From assembly GCA_963931575.1 (NCBI GenBank), contig OZ007029.1, positions 1,674,001-1,738,000 of the forward strand: 64,000 nucleotides of DNA, read 5' to 3'. The position numbers and the translations under genes were made by a program. The first letter of the stretch is position 1. Every line of letters starts with the position of its first letter. A model generated the notes under the pieces. It was not told the DNA's origin. It was given only the letters and a program-made list of their open reading frames with translations, and did no database searches. Origin of the DNA: Gastranaerophilus sp944325835. GTDB taxonomy: Bacteria; Cyanobacteriota; Vampirovibrionia; Gastranaerophilales; Gastranaerophilaceae. This document shows positions 8,469 to 20,052 of the stretch, piece by piece.

Positions 8469-10223
8469 TTATTTTGATACAGAATAAATTGATTTATAAT
8501 TTTCGTATTTATTGGTGAAGTCAGTGTTTTCAAGGCTTTTTGTTCTCTGACTGTATTCGTGTTTTTCCATGGTGGAATCTTTGATTTGTACCGTACAGGT
8601 TGCGATGTTTGAGCAGTGGGCGGCAATCCTCCTTAAGTCGTTCATCAAATCAGAAAACATGAAGCTTACATCAACCGAGCAAAGTCCTTCTTTAAGCCGT
8701 TTAATATGGCGGTTTTTGACTTTTCTTATGTTCTTTTTAATTACCTGTTCAAGCGGTTCCACTTCTTGAGCAAGAATTGTGTTATCTGTTGTGAAAACCT
8801 CAAGTGTCATACGGAATAATTCTGAAACGGCGTGAACAATAACTTTCAATTCCTCAATTGCTTCAGGTGAAAATTTTTGTTTTTTCTCGTGCATTGTTTC
8901 TGCGATTTTTAAGATATAAGATGCGTGATCGCCAATTCTTTCGTAATCCCCGATAGTAAGGAGCAATTGTGTAATCCGGTTGCTGTCATCATCCGAAAGT
9001 TGTCTGCCCGCAAGTTTTAGCAGGAAGGAGCCCAGTTTGTCCTCGTAGGTATCAATTTTAATTTCGTTTTCTGCAATGTGTTCTGCGCTGCGCTGGTGGA
9101 AACTTTTCAGCATTTTGGTTGAGTTGATAAAGTTGTATTCAACGATTTTTGCCATTTCTGCGGTCAAACGGGTGCATTCACCAATTGCAAACGTTGGTGA
9201 CAGAAGCAAACGTTCGTCAATAATAACTTCCTGTTCTTTTTTATTTTTATCATCCGGAACGGTCAGGACGGCAATTCTTTCTAAGAATTTAGTGAACGGG
9301 AAAAGCATTATTGTTGTTGCGATATTAAATATTGAATGTAAAACCGCGATGCCAAACGGGTTAATGCTTTCTTTGAAAATAGGGATTGACCAGATAGCGT
9401 TAATTATCTGGTAAACGACCATAAATATTATAGTGCCGATAACGTTGAAAGCAATGTGGACGGCGGCGACTCTTCTGGCATTGGTGTTAACGCCTATTGC
9501 AGAGAGCACTGCGGAAATACAGGTTCCGATGTTTTGCCCCATAATAATCGGGAACGCCATTCCGTAAGAGATACTTCCGGTTAGCGATAGAGCCTGCAAA
9601 ATCCCGACTGATGCTGCTGAACTTTGAATTATTGCGGTCACAACCGTACCGATTATGATACCTAAAATAGGGTTGCTGAATGCGGTTAAAATATGTGTGA
9701 ATTCCGGCATATCCGCAAGCGGACTCATTGCGTTTTTCATCAACTCCATACCAAACATCAAAACAGCAAAGCCGATGAGAATTGTCCCGACATTTTTAGG
9801 CTTGTTCTTTTTGCTTGCCATCATCATAATTACGCCGGCTAAAGCCAGAAGCGGTGAGAAGGATTCAGGTTTTAACAGTTGTACAAAGAAGTTATCGCTT
9901 TCAATTCCTGATAAACTTAAAATCCAGGCGGTTACGGTGGTACCTATGTTAGAGCCCATAATAACCCCGATAGCCTGAGTTAAATTCATTATTCCCGAGT
10001 TCACCAATCCGACAAGCATTACGGTTACGGCCGATGAGGATTGCACTATTACGGTAATCCCCATACCCAAAACTAAACTCTTAATAGGGTTTGACGTCAT
10101 TTCACGGAGTAATTGCTCCATTTTCCCGCCCGCTACCTTTTCAAGCCCTGATGACATAACAGTCATTCCGTAAAGGAAAAATGCCAATCCGCCTAGTAAC
10201 GTAAATATATTAAATATATTCAT
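8469..10223 (-). CDS. Na+/phosphate cotransporter family protein with PhoU-like tail
   Basis: The 584-residue inner-membrane protein has two inverted Na/Pi repeats, each with the signature QSSSA or QSSAA: VIVQSSSAVTVMLVGLV near residue 60 and AIIQSSAASVGILQAL near residue 200. IMGSNIGTT and IMGQNIGTC follow them. About nine hydrophobic helices precede a cytoplasmic helical domain from about residue 340, like PhoU, that often regulates uptake. It belongs to the NptA/YjbB group, likely importing phosphate with sodium. An AGGAG Shine-Dalgarno lies before the ATG. It converges on pilin copy 1. Confidence 0.9.
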   Translation of the reverse strand: MNIFNIFTLLGGLAFFLYGMTVMSSGLEKVAGGKMEQLLREMTSNPIKSLVLGMGITVIVQSSSAVTVMLVGLVNSGIMNLTQAIGVIMGSNIGTTVTAWILSLSGIESDNFFVQLLKPESFSPLLALAGVIMMMASKKNKPKNVGTILIGFAVLMFGMELMKNAMSPLADMPEFTHILTAFSNPILGIIIGTVVTAIIQSSAASVGILQALSLTGSISYGMAFPIIMGQNIGTCISAVLSAIGVNTNARRVAAVHIAFNVIGTIIFMVVYQIINAIWSIPIFKESINPFGIAVLHSIFNIATTIMLFPFTKFLERIAVLTVPDDKNKKEQEVIIDERLLLSPTFAIGECTRLTAEMAKIVEYNFINSTKMLKSFHQRSAEHIAENEIKIDTYEDKLGSFLLKLAGRQLSDDDSNRITQLLLTIGDYERIGDHASYILKIAETMHEKKQKFSPEAIEELKVIVHAVSELFRMTLEVFTTDNTILAQEVEPLEQVIKKNIRKVKNRHIKRLKEGLCSVDVSFMFSDLMNDLRRIAAHCSNIATCTVQIKDSTMEKHEYSQRTKSLENTDFTNKYENYKSIYSVSK

Positions 10224-10365
10224 ATTATTTCATACTCCTGTTAATAAGTATTCAATTATATCCTAACATGAAAATTAAAAAATTTCCGGTTTATATGTTG
10301 TAATTGTTACGTTTTATATAGGTTGAATAACCATTGTTTTTTCCATAAGTTATGTATATAATTTT

Positions 10366-10720
10366 GTCCGAGAAAGACTCGCGCCCGGCTGAGCCGGAGC
10401 CATACTTGTATCAATCGCTACCGAGAGCGTATGAGCCAAATGTGGAAGCCACTCAGTGGCCGAGTCTTTTGAGTGGCACTCTGCCGAGCAAAACAATCCA
10501 GTGAATTGTTTTGCGAGAGGTAGACAGCACTCTGCCGAACAAACGATTGAGTATCGTTTGTGAGAGGTAAGCGGGTTGACCTGCGTTACCCGCCTGACAA
10601 ATCAAAGATTTGAAACGGCGGTGATATTATGCTCGCCTGCTCCCCTCGTTCCCACGAGGTGACCCCGCGAGCACCGGCTGACGCTTTAAGCAGGGCAAGC
10701 AGGCGACGGAGAACTGCTTT
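10366..10720 (-). repeat. Full-length dispersed nested-palindrome element (long variant)
   Basis: Read on the minus strand it starts AGCAGTTCTCCGTCGCC and ends CTTTCTCGGAC, the same ends as the elements at 33.2, 46.7 and 58.4 kb. Relative to those it contains extra hairpin modules, for example ACAAACGAT/ATCGTTTGT and CAAAACAAT/ATTGTTTTG. It fills the 516-base gap between the phosphate transporter and mscL. Nothing else is seen in that gap apart from the transporter's upstream TATAAT. Confidence 0.8.
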
Positions 10721-10739
10721 AATTAAAAAAGGAGAAAAT

Positions 10740-11204
10740 ATGCTTAAAAATTTTGTTAATGAACTAAAAGAGTTTGTTATGCGCGGGAATGTAATTGATA
10801 TGGCTGTTGGTATCATTATAGGTGCTGCCTTCGGTAAAATTATTGATTCGTTAGTGAAGGATGTTATTATGCCGCCGATAGGTTTGCTGCTGGGGAAAGT
10901 CGATTTTTCTAACCTTTACTGGCAGATTGCTCCGCGGGATACGGTTTATCCGACATTGCAGGCTGCACAGGATGCCGGTGCGGTAACTATTAATTACGGT
11001 CTTTTTATTAATACAGTAATCTCGTTTTTTATTGTTGCAATCGCGGTGTTTATGCTTATTAAGATGATGAATAAGCTTCAAAATACCATTATAAAAAAAG
11101 AAGCCGCAACGGAAGAAGCGACAACAAAAGAATGTCCGTATTGTTTTACTACGATAAATATTAAAGCAACAAAATGTCCTAATTGTACTGCGGATTTGAA
11201 ATAA
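10740..11204 (+). CDS. mscL: Large-conductance mechanosensitive channel MscL with C-terminal zinc ribbon
   Basis: MscL opens under membrane tension to release solutes on osmotic downshock. The start is ATG 10740, nine bases after AAAAAGGAG; the frame is open further upstream only because the repeat element happens to lack stops. The N-terminus (MLKNFVNELKEFVMRGNVID, then MAVGIIIGAAFGKIIDSLV) and the second helix (INTVISFFIVAIAVFMLIKM) are typical. Length is 154 residues. Unusually the C-terminus ends in a CPYC...CPNC zinc-ribbon-like motif after the helical bundle, instead of plain charged residues. A GC-rich terminator follows. Confidence 0.95.
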   Translation: MLKNFVNELKEFVMRGNVIDMAVGIIIGAAFGKIIDSLVKDVIMPPIGLLLGKVDFSNLYWQIAPRDTVYPTLQAAQDAGAVTINYGLFINTVISFFIVAIAVFMLIKMMNKLQNTIIKKEAATEEATTKECPYCFTTINIKATKCPNCTADLK

Positions 11205-11209
11205 TCCGC

Positions 11210-11230
11210 GGCGGAGCCGAAGGCTCCGCC
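11210..11230 (+). terminator. Terminator of mscL
   Basis: GGCGGAGCC (11210-11218), a three-base loop and GGCTCCGCC (11222-11230) form a perfect 9-bp stem, followed shortly by CCTTTTATT. Confidence 0.75.
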
Positions 11231-11256
11231 CTAGCCTTTTATTAGCTGGCTGTCTA

Positions 11257-11285
11257 TTGAGTTTTTAAACTTTTTAATATATTAT
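11257..11285 (+). promoter_or_regulatory. Promoter of the SEC-C protein gene
   Basis: TTGAGT (11257-11262), a 17-base spacer and TATTAT (11280-11285) lie 19 bases before the ATG at 11305. An AAGGGAG Shine-Dalgarno lies between. Confidence 0.55.
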
Positions 11286-11304
11286 TATCTCAAGGGAGAA
11301 AATT

Positions 11305-12603
11305 ATGTTATTAGAAGATTTGAAGATAGTTAGTGATACGATTAAAAATGTTGTTACGTTTATCCAGAATGATGAAGTCGTTAAGGGCGATTTTGAGGAA
11401 TATCTAAAAACAATCGGTATCGGGCAGCAGCACGCCGTTATGGATTTTAACACAGCCTGCCTTAATTATATTTTTGAAAGACGGCTGCAAAATAAACCTA
11501 TTGTTAAACTTTATCTCGATAGAACCAAAAAACTTTCCGGAGAAGAAAAGAAAGTTTGCGAGGCGCTGTTAAATTCTATTCACTCTGTCTTTGAAATTAA
11601 ACGTGTTTTGAAAAATGGTTTTTCTCTCTACAGCGTAATTAACGAAAAAACTTATGATGCAATTTCGCTTGTGAAAATGACAGCATTTCGCGGGGTCGGT
11701 GTCGGGCAGTATGTTGTTGCGCGGATTACCAAATATGAAAATGAGGTCTGTCTGTTGGAAATTTCCGGAATTCTTCCCTCAACAAGACGCGAGGACGCAC
11801 TGAGATATTCTATTGCAAAACTCGTTGAAACACCGGAACTTGCATATCAGGACAACCCTCAAAAGCAGGCAGAGCTTGAGGCTGAAATTGAAACTCTTTA
11901 TCAAAAATTTGTGGACTTTTTCGGCGTAGATGAAGTTATTACGACAAGCAAACTTGCAGATGACGTAATAGGGGCTTATAACGAATTTGCAGAACTTGGC
12001 AACAGAATTGATATAAAGGATTATCTTCAAGAGCTTGAAACTTATAAATTTTTTAATGTAACCGAATTTAATAATTCATATAGTAACTTTCTTGAAAATT
12101 CACTGGGCGGGTTTTCATCACACGAAGAGCTTTATGATGTCGGGATTATTTACGATCGTGAGCTGGGGCTTTATGCGGTACCGTTTTATGAAACTTTCTG
12201 TAAAATTTTTGAAGCAGAGGATTATAAAAACATTGAGGGTTACGAAGAATGCGTTAAATTCTTCCTTGAAAACGACAAACTTCCGGCAAATTTGATTAAG
12301 CGCGTTGCGGCTAAGTATCCGAATTTTATGGACAGAGTAAACGAGATTATGAAATCAGGGTTTACACTTGACGGACTTTTGCAACAGTACAAACCGCAGT
12401 ATCTGGAAAAGAAAATTTTCTCCCCGACTTCTGTCCTGTATAAATCAAAAGCGTTTTCCAACACGCTCGGGATAATAGAGGAAGAAGAGGAATTGCCTGA
12501 ACTTCCGGAAGGTATTGATTTTTCAAATGTTGGCAGGAACGATCCTTGTCCTTGCGGCAGCGGTAAAAAGTTTAAGAAGTGCTGCGGTGCAGGCCGTGTT
12601 TAA
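11305..12603 (+). CDS. SEC-C motif protein of unknown function
   Basis: The last 22 residues contain a complete SEC-C zinc-binding motif (NDPCPCGSGKKFKKCCG), the small metal-binding module also found at the SecA C-terminus. The preceding 400 residues are mainly helical and acidic and I do not recognise a domain in them. SEC-C proteins are often stand-alone zinc-bearing adaptors; the function here is unknown. It has a clear Shine-Dalgarno and its own promoter. Its end overlaps the convergent flavoprotein gene by about 30 bases. Confidence 0.8.
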   Translation: MLLEDLKIVSDTIKNVVTFIQNDEVVKGDFEEYLKTIGIGQQHAVMDFNTACLNYIFERRLQNKPIVKLYLDRTKKLSGEEKKVCEALLNSIHSVFEIKRVLKNGFSLYSVINEKTYDAISLVKMTAFRGVGVGQYVVARITKYENEVCLLEISGILPSTRREDALRYSIAKLVETPELAYQDNPQKQAELEAEIETLYQKFVDFFGVDEVITTSKLADDVIGAYNEFAELGNRIDIKDYLQELETYKFFNVTEFNNSYSNFLENSLGGFSSHEELYDVGIIYDRELGLYAVPFYETFCKIFEAEDYKNIEGYEECVKFFLENDKLPANLIKRVAAKYPNFMDRVNEIMKSGFTLDGLLQQYKPQYLEKKIFSPTSVLYKSKAFSNTLGIIEEEEELPELPEGIDFSNVGRNDPCPCGSGKKFKKCCGAGRV

Positions 12604-13732
12604 TTCCTTCTGCCGCGATGAAAGCCGTTGACCAGCAGTTTTGAAGGTTAAAACCGCCGCAAAACCCGTCAATATCTAAGACTTCTCCGCAAAAATACAG
12701 GTTTGGAACAAGTTTTGACTCCATTGTTTTAGGGTTAATTTCTTTTAAATCAACGCCGCCGCAAGTGACGACCTCGCCGCCGCCAGCGGTGCTAAGAACT
12801 TTTAATTCAAGTGAACGGAGATTTTTCATCAATTCTTTACGAATTTTTGCACTGACCTGCGAACATTTTATGTCGCCTGACGGGCAAATTTCTGCCGCAA
12901 AGGATTTTGGAACCAGTTCGCCGACAAGATTTTTTAATGTTTTGTGCGGGTTCTCGTTGAACATTTTTTGCAGGTCGACTTCTCCCGTGATATCAAGAGT
13001 TACTGTATAAGGAAATTTTTCGCGTGCCATAAGTGAGGATATTTTGAACGCTAAAGGCCCCGAAATCCCGTTGTGAGTAAAAAGTATATCATCCTGTAAA
13101 ACCTGCTTGCCGATTTTTGTTTTAACGTTTTTGAGCACAACGCCTGAGTGGAAAATTTTATCGGTTTTGAGGCCTACGAGCGCAGGACGTGGTTCAATGA
13201 TGTTGTGCCCCAGATATTTAGCGATATTGTATCCGGCATGGCCGCCTGTCGCAACTATTACACTGTCAAACTCGTAGGAGCCGAGAACAGTTACCACTTC
13301 AAGCTTGCCGTCAAGAGGATTTACCCTCAATGCTTTTTCTTTTTTGATTGTAACGGCAGAAATCGCGGCAAGGAGTTTTGCTCTCACGTCAGCCGCGCTG
13401 TTTGAAGTTGGGAAAATTCTGTTATCCTCCTGCGTGTATGTTTCGACACCGATTGAGCGAAAGACTTCAAGCGTATCTGCGGTTGAAAACTTTGAAAATA
13501 TTGAATAAAGAAATTTTTCACCGCGCGGATAAAATTTTGCGAGTTCTTTAAAATTGTATTCGGCGTGAGCAAGATTACATCGTCCGCCGCCAGTGACAAG
13601 CAGTGTTTTAAGCGGTGAAGTCATTTCAAAAACCGTAACATCACAAATATTTTGCAGCTGATATGCGCAGAAACATCCTGCAGGCCCGCCGCCAATGATA
13701 CCAATACATGGCTTATGAAATTCTTGTACCAT
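12572..13732 (-). CDS. NAD(P)/FAD-dependent oxidoreductase, BaiN/HI0933 family
   Basis: The 386-residue flavoprotein begins with a dinucleotide-binding motif GIIGGGPAGCFCAYQL and the family signature VTGGGRCNLAHA. It ends with YFCGEVLDIDGFCGGFNLQ, the FAD-contacting end typical of the YhiN/BaiN group. Members are cytosolic flavin oxidoreductases, mostly of unknown substrate, so the gut bile-acid role of BaiN should not be assumed. Its start overlaps the end of folK by 20 bases on the same strand, indicating cotranscription and translational coupling. Confidence 0.9.
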   Translation of the reverse strand: MVQEFHKPCIGIIGGGPAGCFCAYQLQNICDVTVFEMTSPLKTLLVTGGGRCNLAHAEYNFKELAKFYPRGEKFLYSIFSKFSTADTLEVFRSIGVETYTQEDNRIFPTSNSAADVRAKLLAAISAVTIKKEKALRVNPLDGKLEVVTVLGSYEFDSVIVATGGHAGYNIAKYLGHNIIEPRPALVGLKTDKIFHSGVVLKNVKTKIGKQVLQDDILFTHNGISGPLAFKISSLMAREKFPYTVTLDITGEVDLQKMFNENPHKTLKNLVGELVPKSFAAEICPSGDIKCSQVSAKIRKELMKNLRSLELKVLSTAGGGEVVTCGGVDLKEINPKTMESKLVPNLYFCGEVLDIDGFCGGFNLQNCWSTAFIAAEGIKHGLHRSTS

Positions 13733-14216
13733 ATAAAAATACCATTTCAGGGTTTTCTAAATCTTCATGAAGCTGTGAAATTGTTTTGTGCAAAACCGGG
13801 TGTTCAAAATCAGGGATTAATTCCAGAAGCGGCACAAGCGTAAACGCGCGTAAATGAAGGTATTTATGCGGAATGATTAAGTCCGGCTCGTTAATGATTT
13901 CTTTTTTGTAGAAAAGAATGTCAATATCAATAGTTCTGTCCTCATACTCTCCGGGTTTGGAAGGTTTGCGTCCGAGTTGTTTTTCGATACGCTGGCACTG
14001 TTCCAGAAGCTGATGAGGGGTAAGAGTTGTTTTAAGTTCCACAACAGCGTTAACAAACCAGTTTTCGGATTTCATATTCCACGGCTCTGACTCATAGAAG
14101 GCGGAGGTGCGGATAATCTCTACACCGTCAATTGCGCCAAGTTGAAGGTTGGCTTGCTGAATGTAGCCGATTCTATCATCTTTATTGGAACCTAAACTCA
14201 GATAAACTATTGCCAT
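13713..14216 (-). CDS. folK: 2-amino-4-hydroxy-6-hydroxymethyldihydropteridine pyrophosphokinase
   Basis: FolK transfers pyrophosphate from ATP to 6-hydroxymethyl-dihydropterin in folate synthesis. The 167-residue protein has the N-terminal YLSLGSNKDDR motif, substrate-loop residues FYESEPW and NAVVELKT, and the signature EDRTIDIDILFY around residue 95. It is first in a two-gene unit with the flavoprotein. A TTGACA-N18-TAAAAT promoter ends just 6 bases before the ATG, so the message is probably leaderless or nearly so. Confidence 0.95.
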   Translation of the reverse strand: MAIVYLSLGSNKDDRIGYIQQANLQLGAIDGVEIIRTSAFYESEPWNMKSENWFVNAVVELKTTLTPHQLLEQCQRIEKQLGRKPSKPGEYEDRTIDIDILFYKKEIINEPDLIIPHKYLHLRAFTLVPLLELIPDFEHPVLHKTISQLHEDLENPEMVFLYGTRIS

Positions 14217-14222
14217 ATCTTC

Positions 14223-14252
14223 ATTTTACCTGTTTATCCGCTAAATTGTCAA
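14223..14252 (-). promoter_or_regulatory. folK promoter, predicted leaderless
   Basis: On the minus strand TTGACA (14252-14247) is followed by 18 bases and TAAAAT (14228-14223). Only six bases separate the -10 box from the ATG, which puts the likely transcription start at the start codon. Confidence 0.6.
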
Positions 14253-14255
14253 GTA

Positions 14256-14277
14256 GGGGAAATCAAGTGATTTCCCC
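14256..14277. terminator. Perfect 10-bp hairpin between folK and pilin copy 2
   Basis: GGGGAAATCA (14256-14265) and TGATTTCCCC (14268-14277) pair perfectly with a 2-base gap. It lies 18 bases after the pilin stop codon (pilin on minus strand), just upstream of the folK -35 box. It has no clear T tract on the minus strand. Confidence 0.5.
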
Positions 14278-14294
14278 TGCTGTATCAGAAAAGT

Positions 14295-15326
14295 TTACCG
14301 CTTTACACAACGAACAGCATCTCTTGTCATTGAACGTGGCTCAGGAAAAATTTGACCTGTACGATTAAGGTTGTACGCTTTAGACGGGTCAGTAGAATAC
14401 AATGTAGATGACCAGAGGAAAACATCTCCATCTGGTAGGCCAAATAAATTCCTGTTAACATAAATAGATGCCAGTTCTTCCAGATTAGGAATTCTGTACT
14501 CCGGATCCTGTTCAGGACAAGCTTTCAGTGCCTCTTGTTGTGATACACCATCCTTGGCGTTTTGCATGTGAGGATAAGGTGCTACAACCACACTGTCAGT
14601 CGGATATAAAACTGTCATTACTCCCATATCTTTACCAATAGTATTCGGCCCTTTATTACCGTTCAGGTCATATATAAAGTTCGCGCAGGTGATTTTTTGA
14701 GTCTGTAAAGATACAGATGATATTTTCGCGATACATCTCGGGGAATAAAATGCTAGAATACTTTCGCCGTTAGCAGTTTCAAACGCCGCGGCTTTAGTGT
14801 CAATCTGGCTGTAGGTATAACGGTAAGAACCATATATACTATGTCCGCCGACAAAGTCCATATCTGTCATAGAAATATTCAGTTCGCCGAGTGTCATAGG
14901 TGTGGTGATTTTAGAGCCATTAAGGGTTGTAAGCGACGTAACAATTCCACAGTCTTCAAGGTGGTCATTGTCGCAAATATTGTTAATTTTTAAAACCTTG
15001 CTTAACCCTGCTGTGACAAAAGTTTCGGCAGCGGTGTCTTCTGTAACGCTTCCGCTCGCATCTTCTGTTAAAGTTCCATATCCATTGAGTGACGGCATCA
15101 GGGCTATGGCTTGGGAAAACCGCGCATAAAGTGCTTTTCGTTGCGTGTTCCATGTTCGCTCGTTGATGTTGCCGGTGAGTGACGGCAACGTTATCGCAGC
15201 CACAACTCCGATGATCGTGAGGGATAACAGTATCTCCGCCATGGTGAAGGCTAAAATCTTGCTCGGGTTCAATTGTAGAACCGGCTCAGCCGGCCCCCCC
15301 CCCCCCCCGTAATAATTGTTACACAT
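14295..15326 (-). CDS. Prepilin-like protein with C-terminal lectin-like domain, copy 2 (poly-G in leader)
   Basis: The prepilin motif SKILAFTMAEILLSLTIIG is followed by the family's invariant 60 residues and a conserved ICANFIYDLNGNKG-type block. The lectin-like C-terminus has EYRIPNLEELAS, VFLWSSTL and DAVRCVKR. It is a close paralogue of copy 5 at 38.9 kb over its whole length; most base differences are synonymous. The ATG given (15326) reads MCNNYY and then five Gly codons. The better-placed ATG is 15340, after GGATAGAAAG, but it runs out of frame through the 15-G tract and stops at TGA 15271. Thirteen or sixteen G would open it. Confidence 0.85.
   Translation of the reverse strand: MCNNYYGGGGGPAEPVLQLNPSKILAFTMAEILLSLTIIGVVAAITLPSLTGNINERTWNTQRKALYARFSQAIALMPSLNGYGTLTEDASGSVTEDTAAETFVTAGLSKVLKINNICDNDHLEDCGIVTSLTTLNGSKITTPMTLGELNISMTDMDFVGGHSIYGSYRYTYSQIDTKAAAFETANGESILAFYSPRCIAKISSVSLQTQKITCANFIYDLNGNKGPNTIGKDMGVMTVLYPTDSVVVAPYPHMQNAKDGVSQQEALKACPEQDPEYRIPNLEELASIYVNRNLFGLPDGDVFLWSSTLYSTDPSKAYNLNRTGQIFPEPRSMTRDAVRCVKR
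15294..15308 (-). repeat. Poly-G tract (15 G on the minus strand) in pilin copy 2
   Basis: Fifteen C on the plus strand are G in the gene, 32 bases downstream of the ATG at 15340. The tract is followed by CCGGCTGAGCCGG, the same hairpin that follows the tract in copy 7. Confidence 0.85.
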
Positions 15327-15424
15327 CTCTGTTTTTTCATCTTTCTATCCTTTCTCCGAGTTTCTGACTCGGGTCTTATTTTATCAATTCGGCCATAATG
15401 ACTTATTGCCATATTGTCTTTTTC

Positions 15425-15453
15425 ATTATGTACCATGTTTTCACTTTAGTCAA
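15425..15453 (-). promoter_or_regulatory. Promoter of pilin copy 2
   Basis: On the minus strand TTGACT (15453-15448), 17 bases, CATAAT (15430-15425). The ACATGGTACATAAT segment and a downstream GGCAATAAG...GGCCGAAT block are shared with the copy 7 upstream region. Confidence 0.65.
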
Positions 15454-15568
15454 GTAGTAATAAAAAGGGGCGCCGAAAGAAGCGCCCCTGAAATAAAAAA
15501 AAGGAAACATATATATAGTTATAGGTAAAATTTTATTCAGAATTTGCCAGCCCATTAGGGGGTTAATC

Positions 15569-16582
15569 CTACCCGAAGGTTTTGAAGGAAGATTCAACGT
15601 TCTTTTCAATAACTTTCGTTACCGCATCAAGCTCGTTGGAGATTGCATCCTGCTCGGTATCTAACTGCTTTAATCTTATCTCTAAATCCTTGTCCTCTGT
15701 CTGGATTATTTCTATCTTCGCATTGATTTCTTGTACATCTTTGTCGTATTCTGCTTTGTCATACTCATATTGATTCATTGCATCATTATATGCATCTTCA
15801 TCTTTTACTGTACTTGTCGTTAAGGAGTACGTCGTTAAATTCCCGCTTTCATCCTCTATAGTTATATTTATATAACGTCCCGTTGAATCCTGTTCCAAAA
15901 ACGCAGTGACTCCCTTTAACTCTTCGCTTACCTGTGCACTGCCCTTTGTATACGCTCCTATATACGATACAGATGTATTCGTACTGTCATACGTTGCTCC
16001 GTCCAATACAGATTTATTGTAAAACGTCGGAACATACGCTCCCGTTGATTCGTTCTTCACATATCTTACCAACCACGTATCTGTTCCGGTTTGGCTGTAC
16101 TTCTCATTCAATAAATCTATATAATGCTGTTCATCTTCCAGTAACGCTTTTTTGTTATCATCGGAAAGGCTCGCATAATATGGATCATTTGGATCCGCTA
16201 CGCCTAACTCCCTTAATGTAGTACTTCCTACATTATATGTACCGTCATCATTCTTTATTATTCTGCTCGGCGTTGACGCTACTATTGCATCATTGTCTGT
16301 ATAATTCCTTAAATATGAAATAGTATAACTTCCGTCTGCATGCGCTATCAAACTGGTTAATTGGTTCGTTAACGCTCCGTCACTAAATGAATATATTGTC
16401 TTTGTATAATCTTGCACTGAAGGCGGTTGCGGAACATTCATCCCCAATAAGTTCGTATAATAACTTGCTGATTGGTTAGATAATGCAGTCCGTTGTTGGT
16501 TGATCTGCTGACCTTCATATTCAACGTTTGTCTTTCTCGCCGTGAGGCCCAAAAACCTCGCCTGGCTCGCTGCCATACCCAT
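15569..16582 (-). CDS. ASQAR-family protein, sigma-28 controlled (short member)
   Basis: The 337-residue protein begins MGMAASQARFLGLTARKTN and ends in a coiled coil finishing KNVESSFKTFG. Both ends match the two large paralogues at 22.5-26.4 kb (MGLSASQARLLSLTQR... and KNTERSFSAFS), while the centre is unrelated. Conserved helical ends with a variable middle are what flagellar axial proteins and export substrates look like. A FliA-type promoter lies upstream, which ties it to flagellar assembly. No signal peptide is present. The exact role is unknown; a flagellum-exported or flagellum-associated protein is my inference. Confidence 0.8.
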   Translation of the reverse strand: MGMAASQARFLGLTARKTNVEYEGQQINQQRTALSNQSASYYTNLLGMNVPQPPSVQDYTKTIYSFSDGALTNQLTSLIAHADGSYTISYLRNYTDNDAIVASTPSRIIKNDDGTYNVGSTTLRELGVADPNDPYYASLSDDNKKALLEDEQHYIDLLNEKYSQTGTDTWLVRYVKNESTGAYVPTFYNKSVLDGATYDSTNTSVSYIGAYTKGSAQVSEELKGVTAFLEQDSTGRYINITIEDESGNLTTYSLTTSTVKDEDAYNDAMNQYEYDKAEYDKDVQEINAKIEIIQTEDKDLEIRLKQLDTEQDAISNELDAVTKVIEKNVESSFKTFG

Positions 16583-16657
16583 AACAGATGTTCCTTTCGT
16601 TCGTTCCCTTCAGCCGCTTCGACCTTTATCTTAACGGCTTGCGTTTCCTTGTTATAT

Positions 16658-16685
16658 GTATCGGCAGTTCTTTATTTAAACTTTA
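16658..16685 (-). promoter_or_regulatory. Sigma-28 (FliA) promoter of the short ASQAR gene
   Basis: On the minus strand TAAAGTTT (16685-16678), 12 bases, GCCGATAC (16665-16658). The E. coli sigma-28 consensus is TAAAGTTT-N11-GCCGATAA, so 15 of 16 positions match with one extra spacer base. The 188-base gap up to the 5S terminator otherwise holds only leader sequence. Confidence 0.8.
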
Positions 16686-16736
16686 ATTTTTATATCAATT
16701 TACTTAATATTTCTTAATATATACAAGAATACAACA

Positions 16737-16768
16737 AAAAAGACCTCAGATTCTCATCTGAGGTCCTC
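16737..16768 (-). terminator. Intrinsic terminator of the rRNA operon
   Basis: GGACCTCAGAT and ATCTGAGGTC form a perfect stem with a short loop, followed on the minus strand by a TTTTTTGTTGT tract, directly after 5S. Confidence 0.9.
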
Positions 16769-16773
16769 TAAAT

Positions 16774-16894
16774 TAGGTGCTGGCAACGAGTTATCTTCCC
16801 GGGCGGTGGCCCGCCAAGTATTTTCACCGAAGTGAGTCTTTACGACCGTGTTCGGGATGGGAACGGGTGTTTTCCTCACTCTTGGTCACCAGCG
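16774..16894 (-). rRNA. rrf: 5S ribosomal RNA
   Basis: The minus strand reads CTGGTGACCAAGAGTGAGG at the start, has the conserved CCCATCCCGAACACGG loop, and ends in GCCAGCACC, which pairs with the start. It is about 118-120 nt, last in the rRNA operon. Confidence 0.93.
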
Positions 16895-17035
16895 AATTCT
16901 TTTCTACACGCTGAAAGTTGCATAGCGTAAATAAGCAAACGCAATCTCTATGAAATGATCCGCCTGCGCTCTCACAGCCTGCTTGTCTTGCTCTCGCAAG
17001 CCAACTCCGCTGTGGTCGCTTCGTTCATTCTTTTT
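16895..17035. other. 23S-5S spacer with palindromic repeat modules
   Basis: The spacer is GC-richer than the flanks and contains short inverted modules such as GCTTGTCTTGC and GCGCTCTCACAGC, resembling the dispersed nested-palindrome repeats. No tRNA is seen. Confidence 0.5.

Positions 17036-20052
<3,017 letters not shown>

Noticed and set aside
10629..10739. 37-residue N-terminal extension of MscL
   Set aside because: The extension is translated repeat DNA. The ATG at 10740 has a proper Shine-Dalgarno and gives the normal MscL start.
15294..15308. Poly-G tracts as pure sequencing error
   Set aside because: They occur at the same place in four paralogues with different lengths (11, 15, 14 and an interrupted 12), and the downstream leaders are open in the pilin frame. 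The exact counts may still be wrong.
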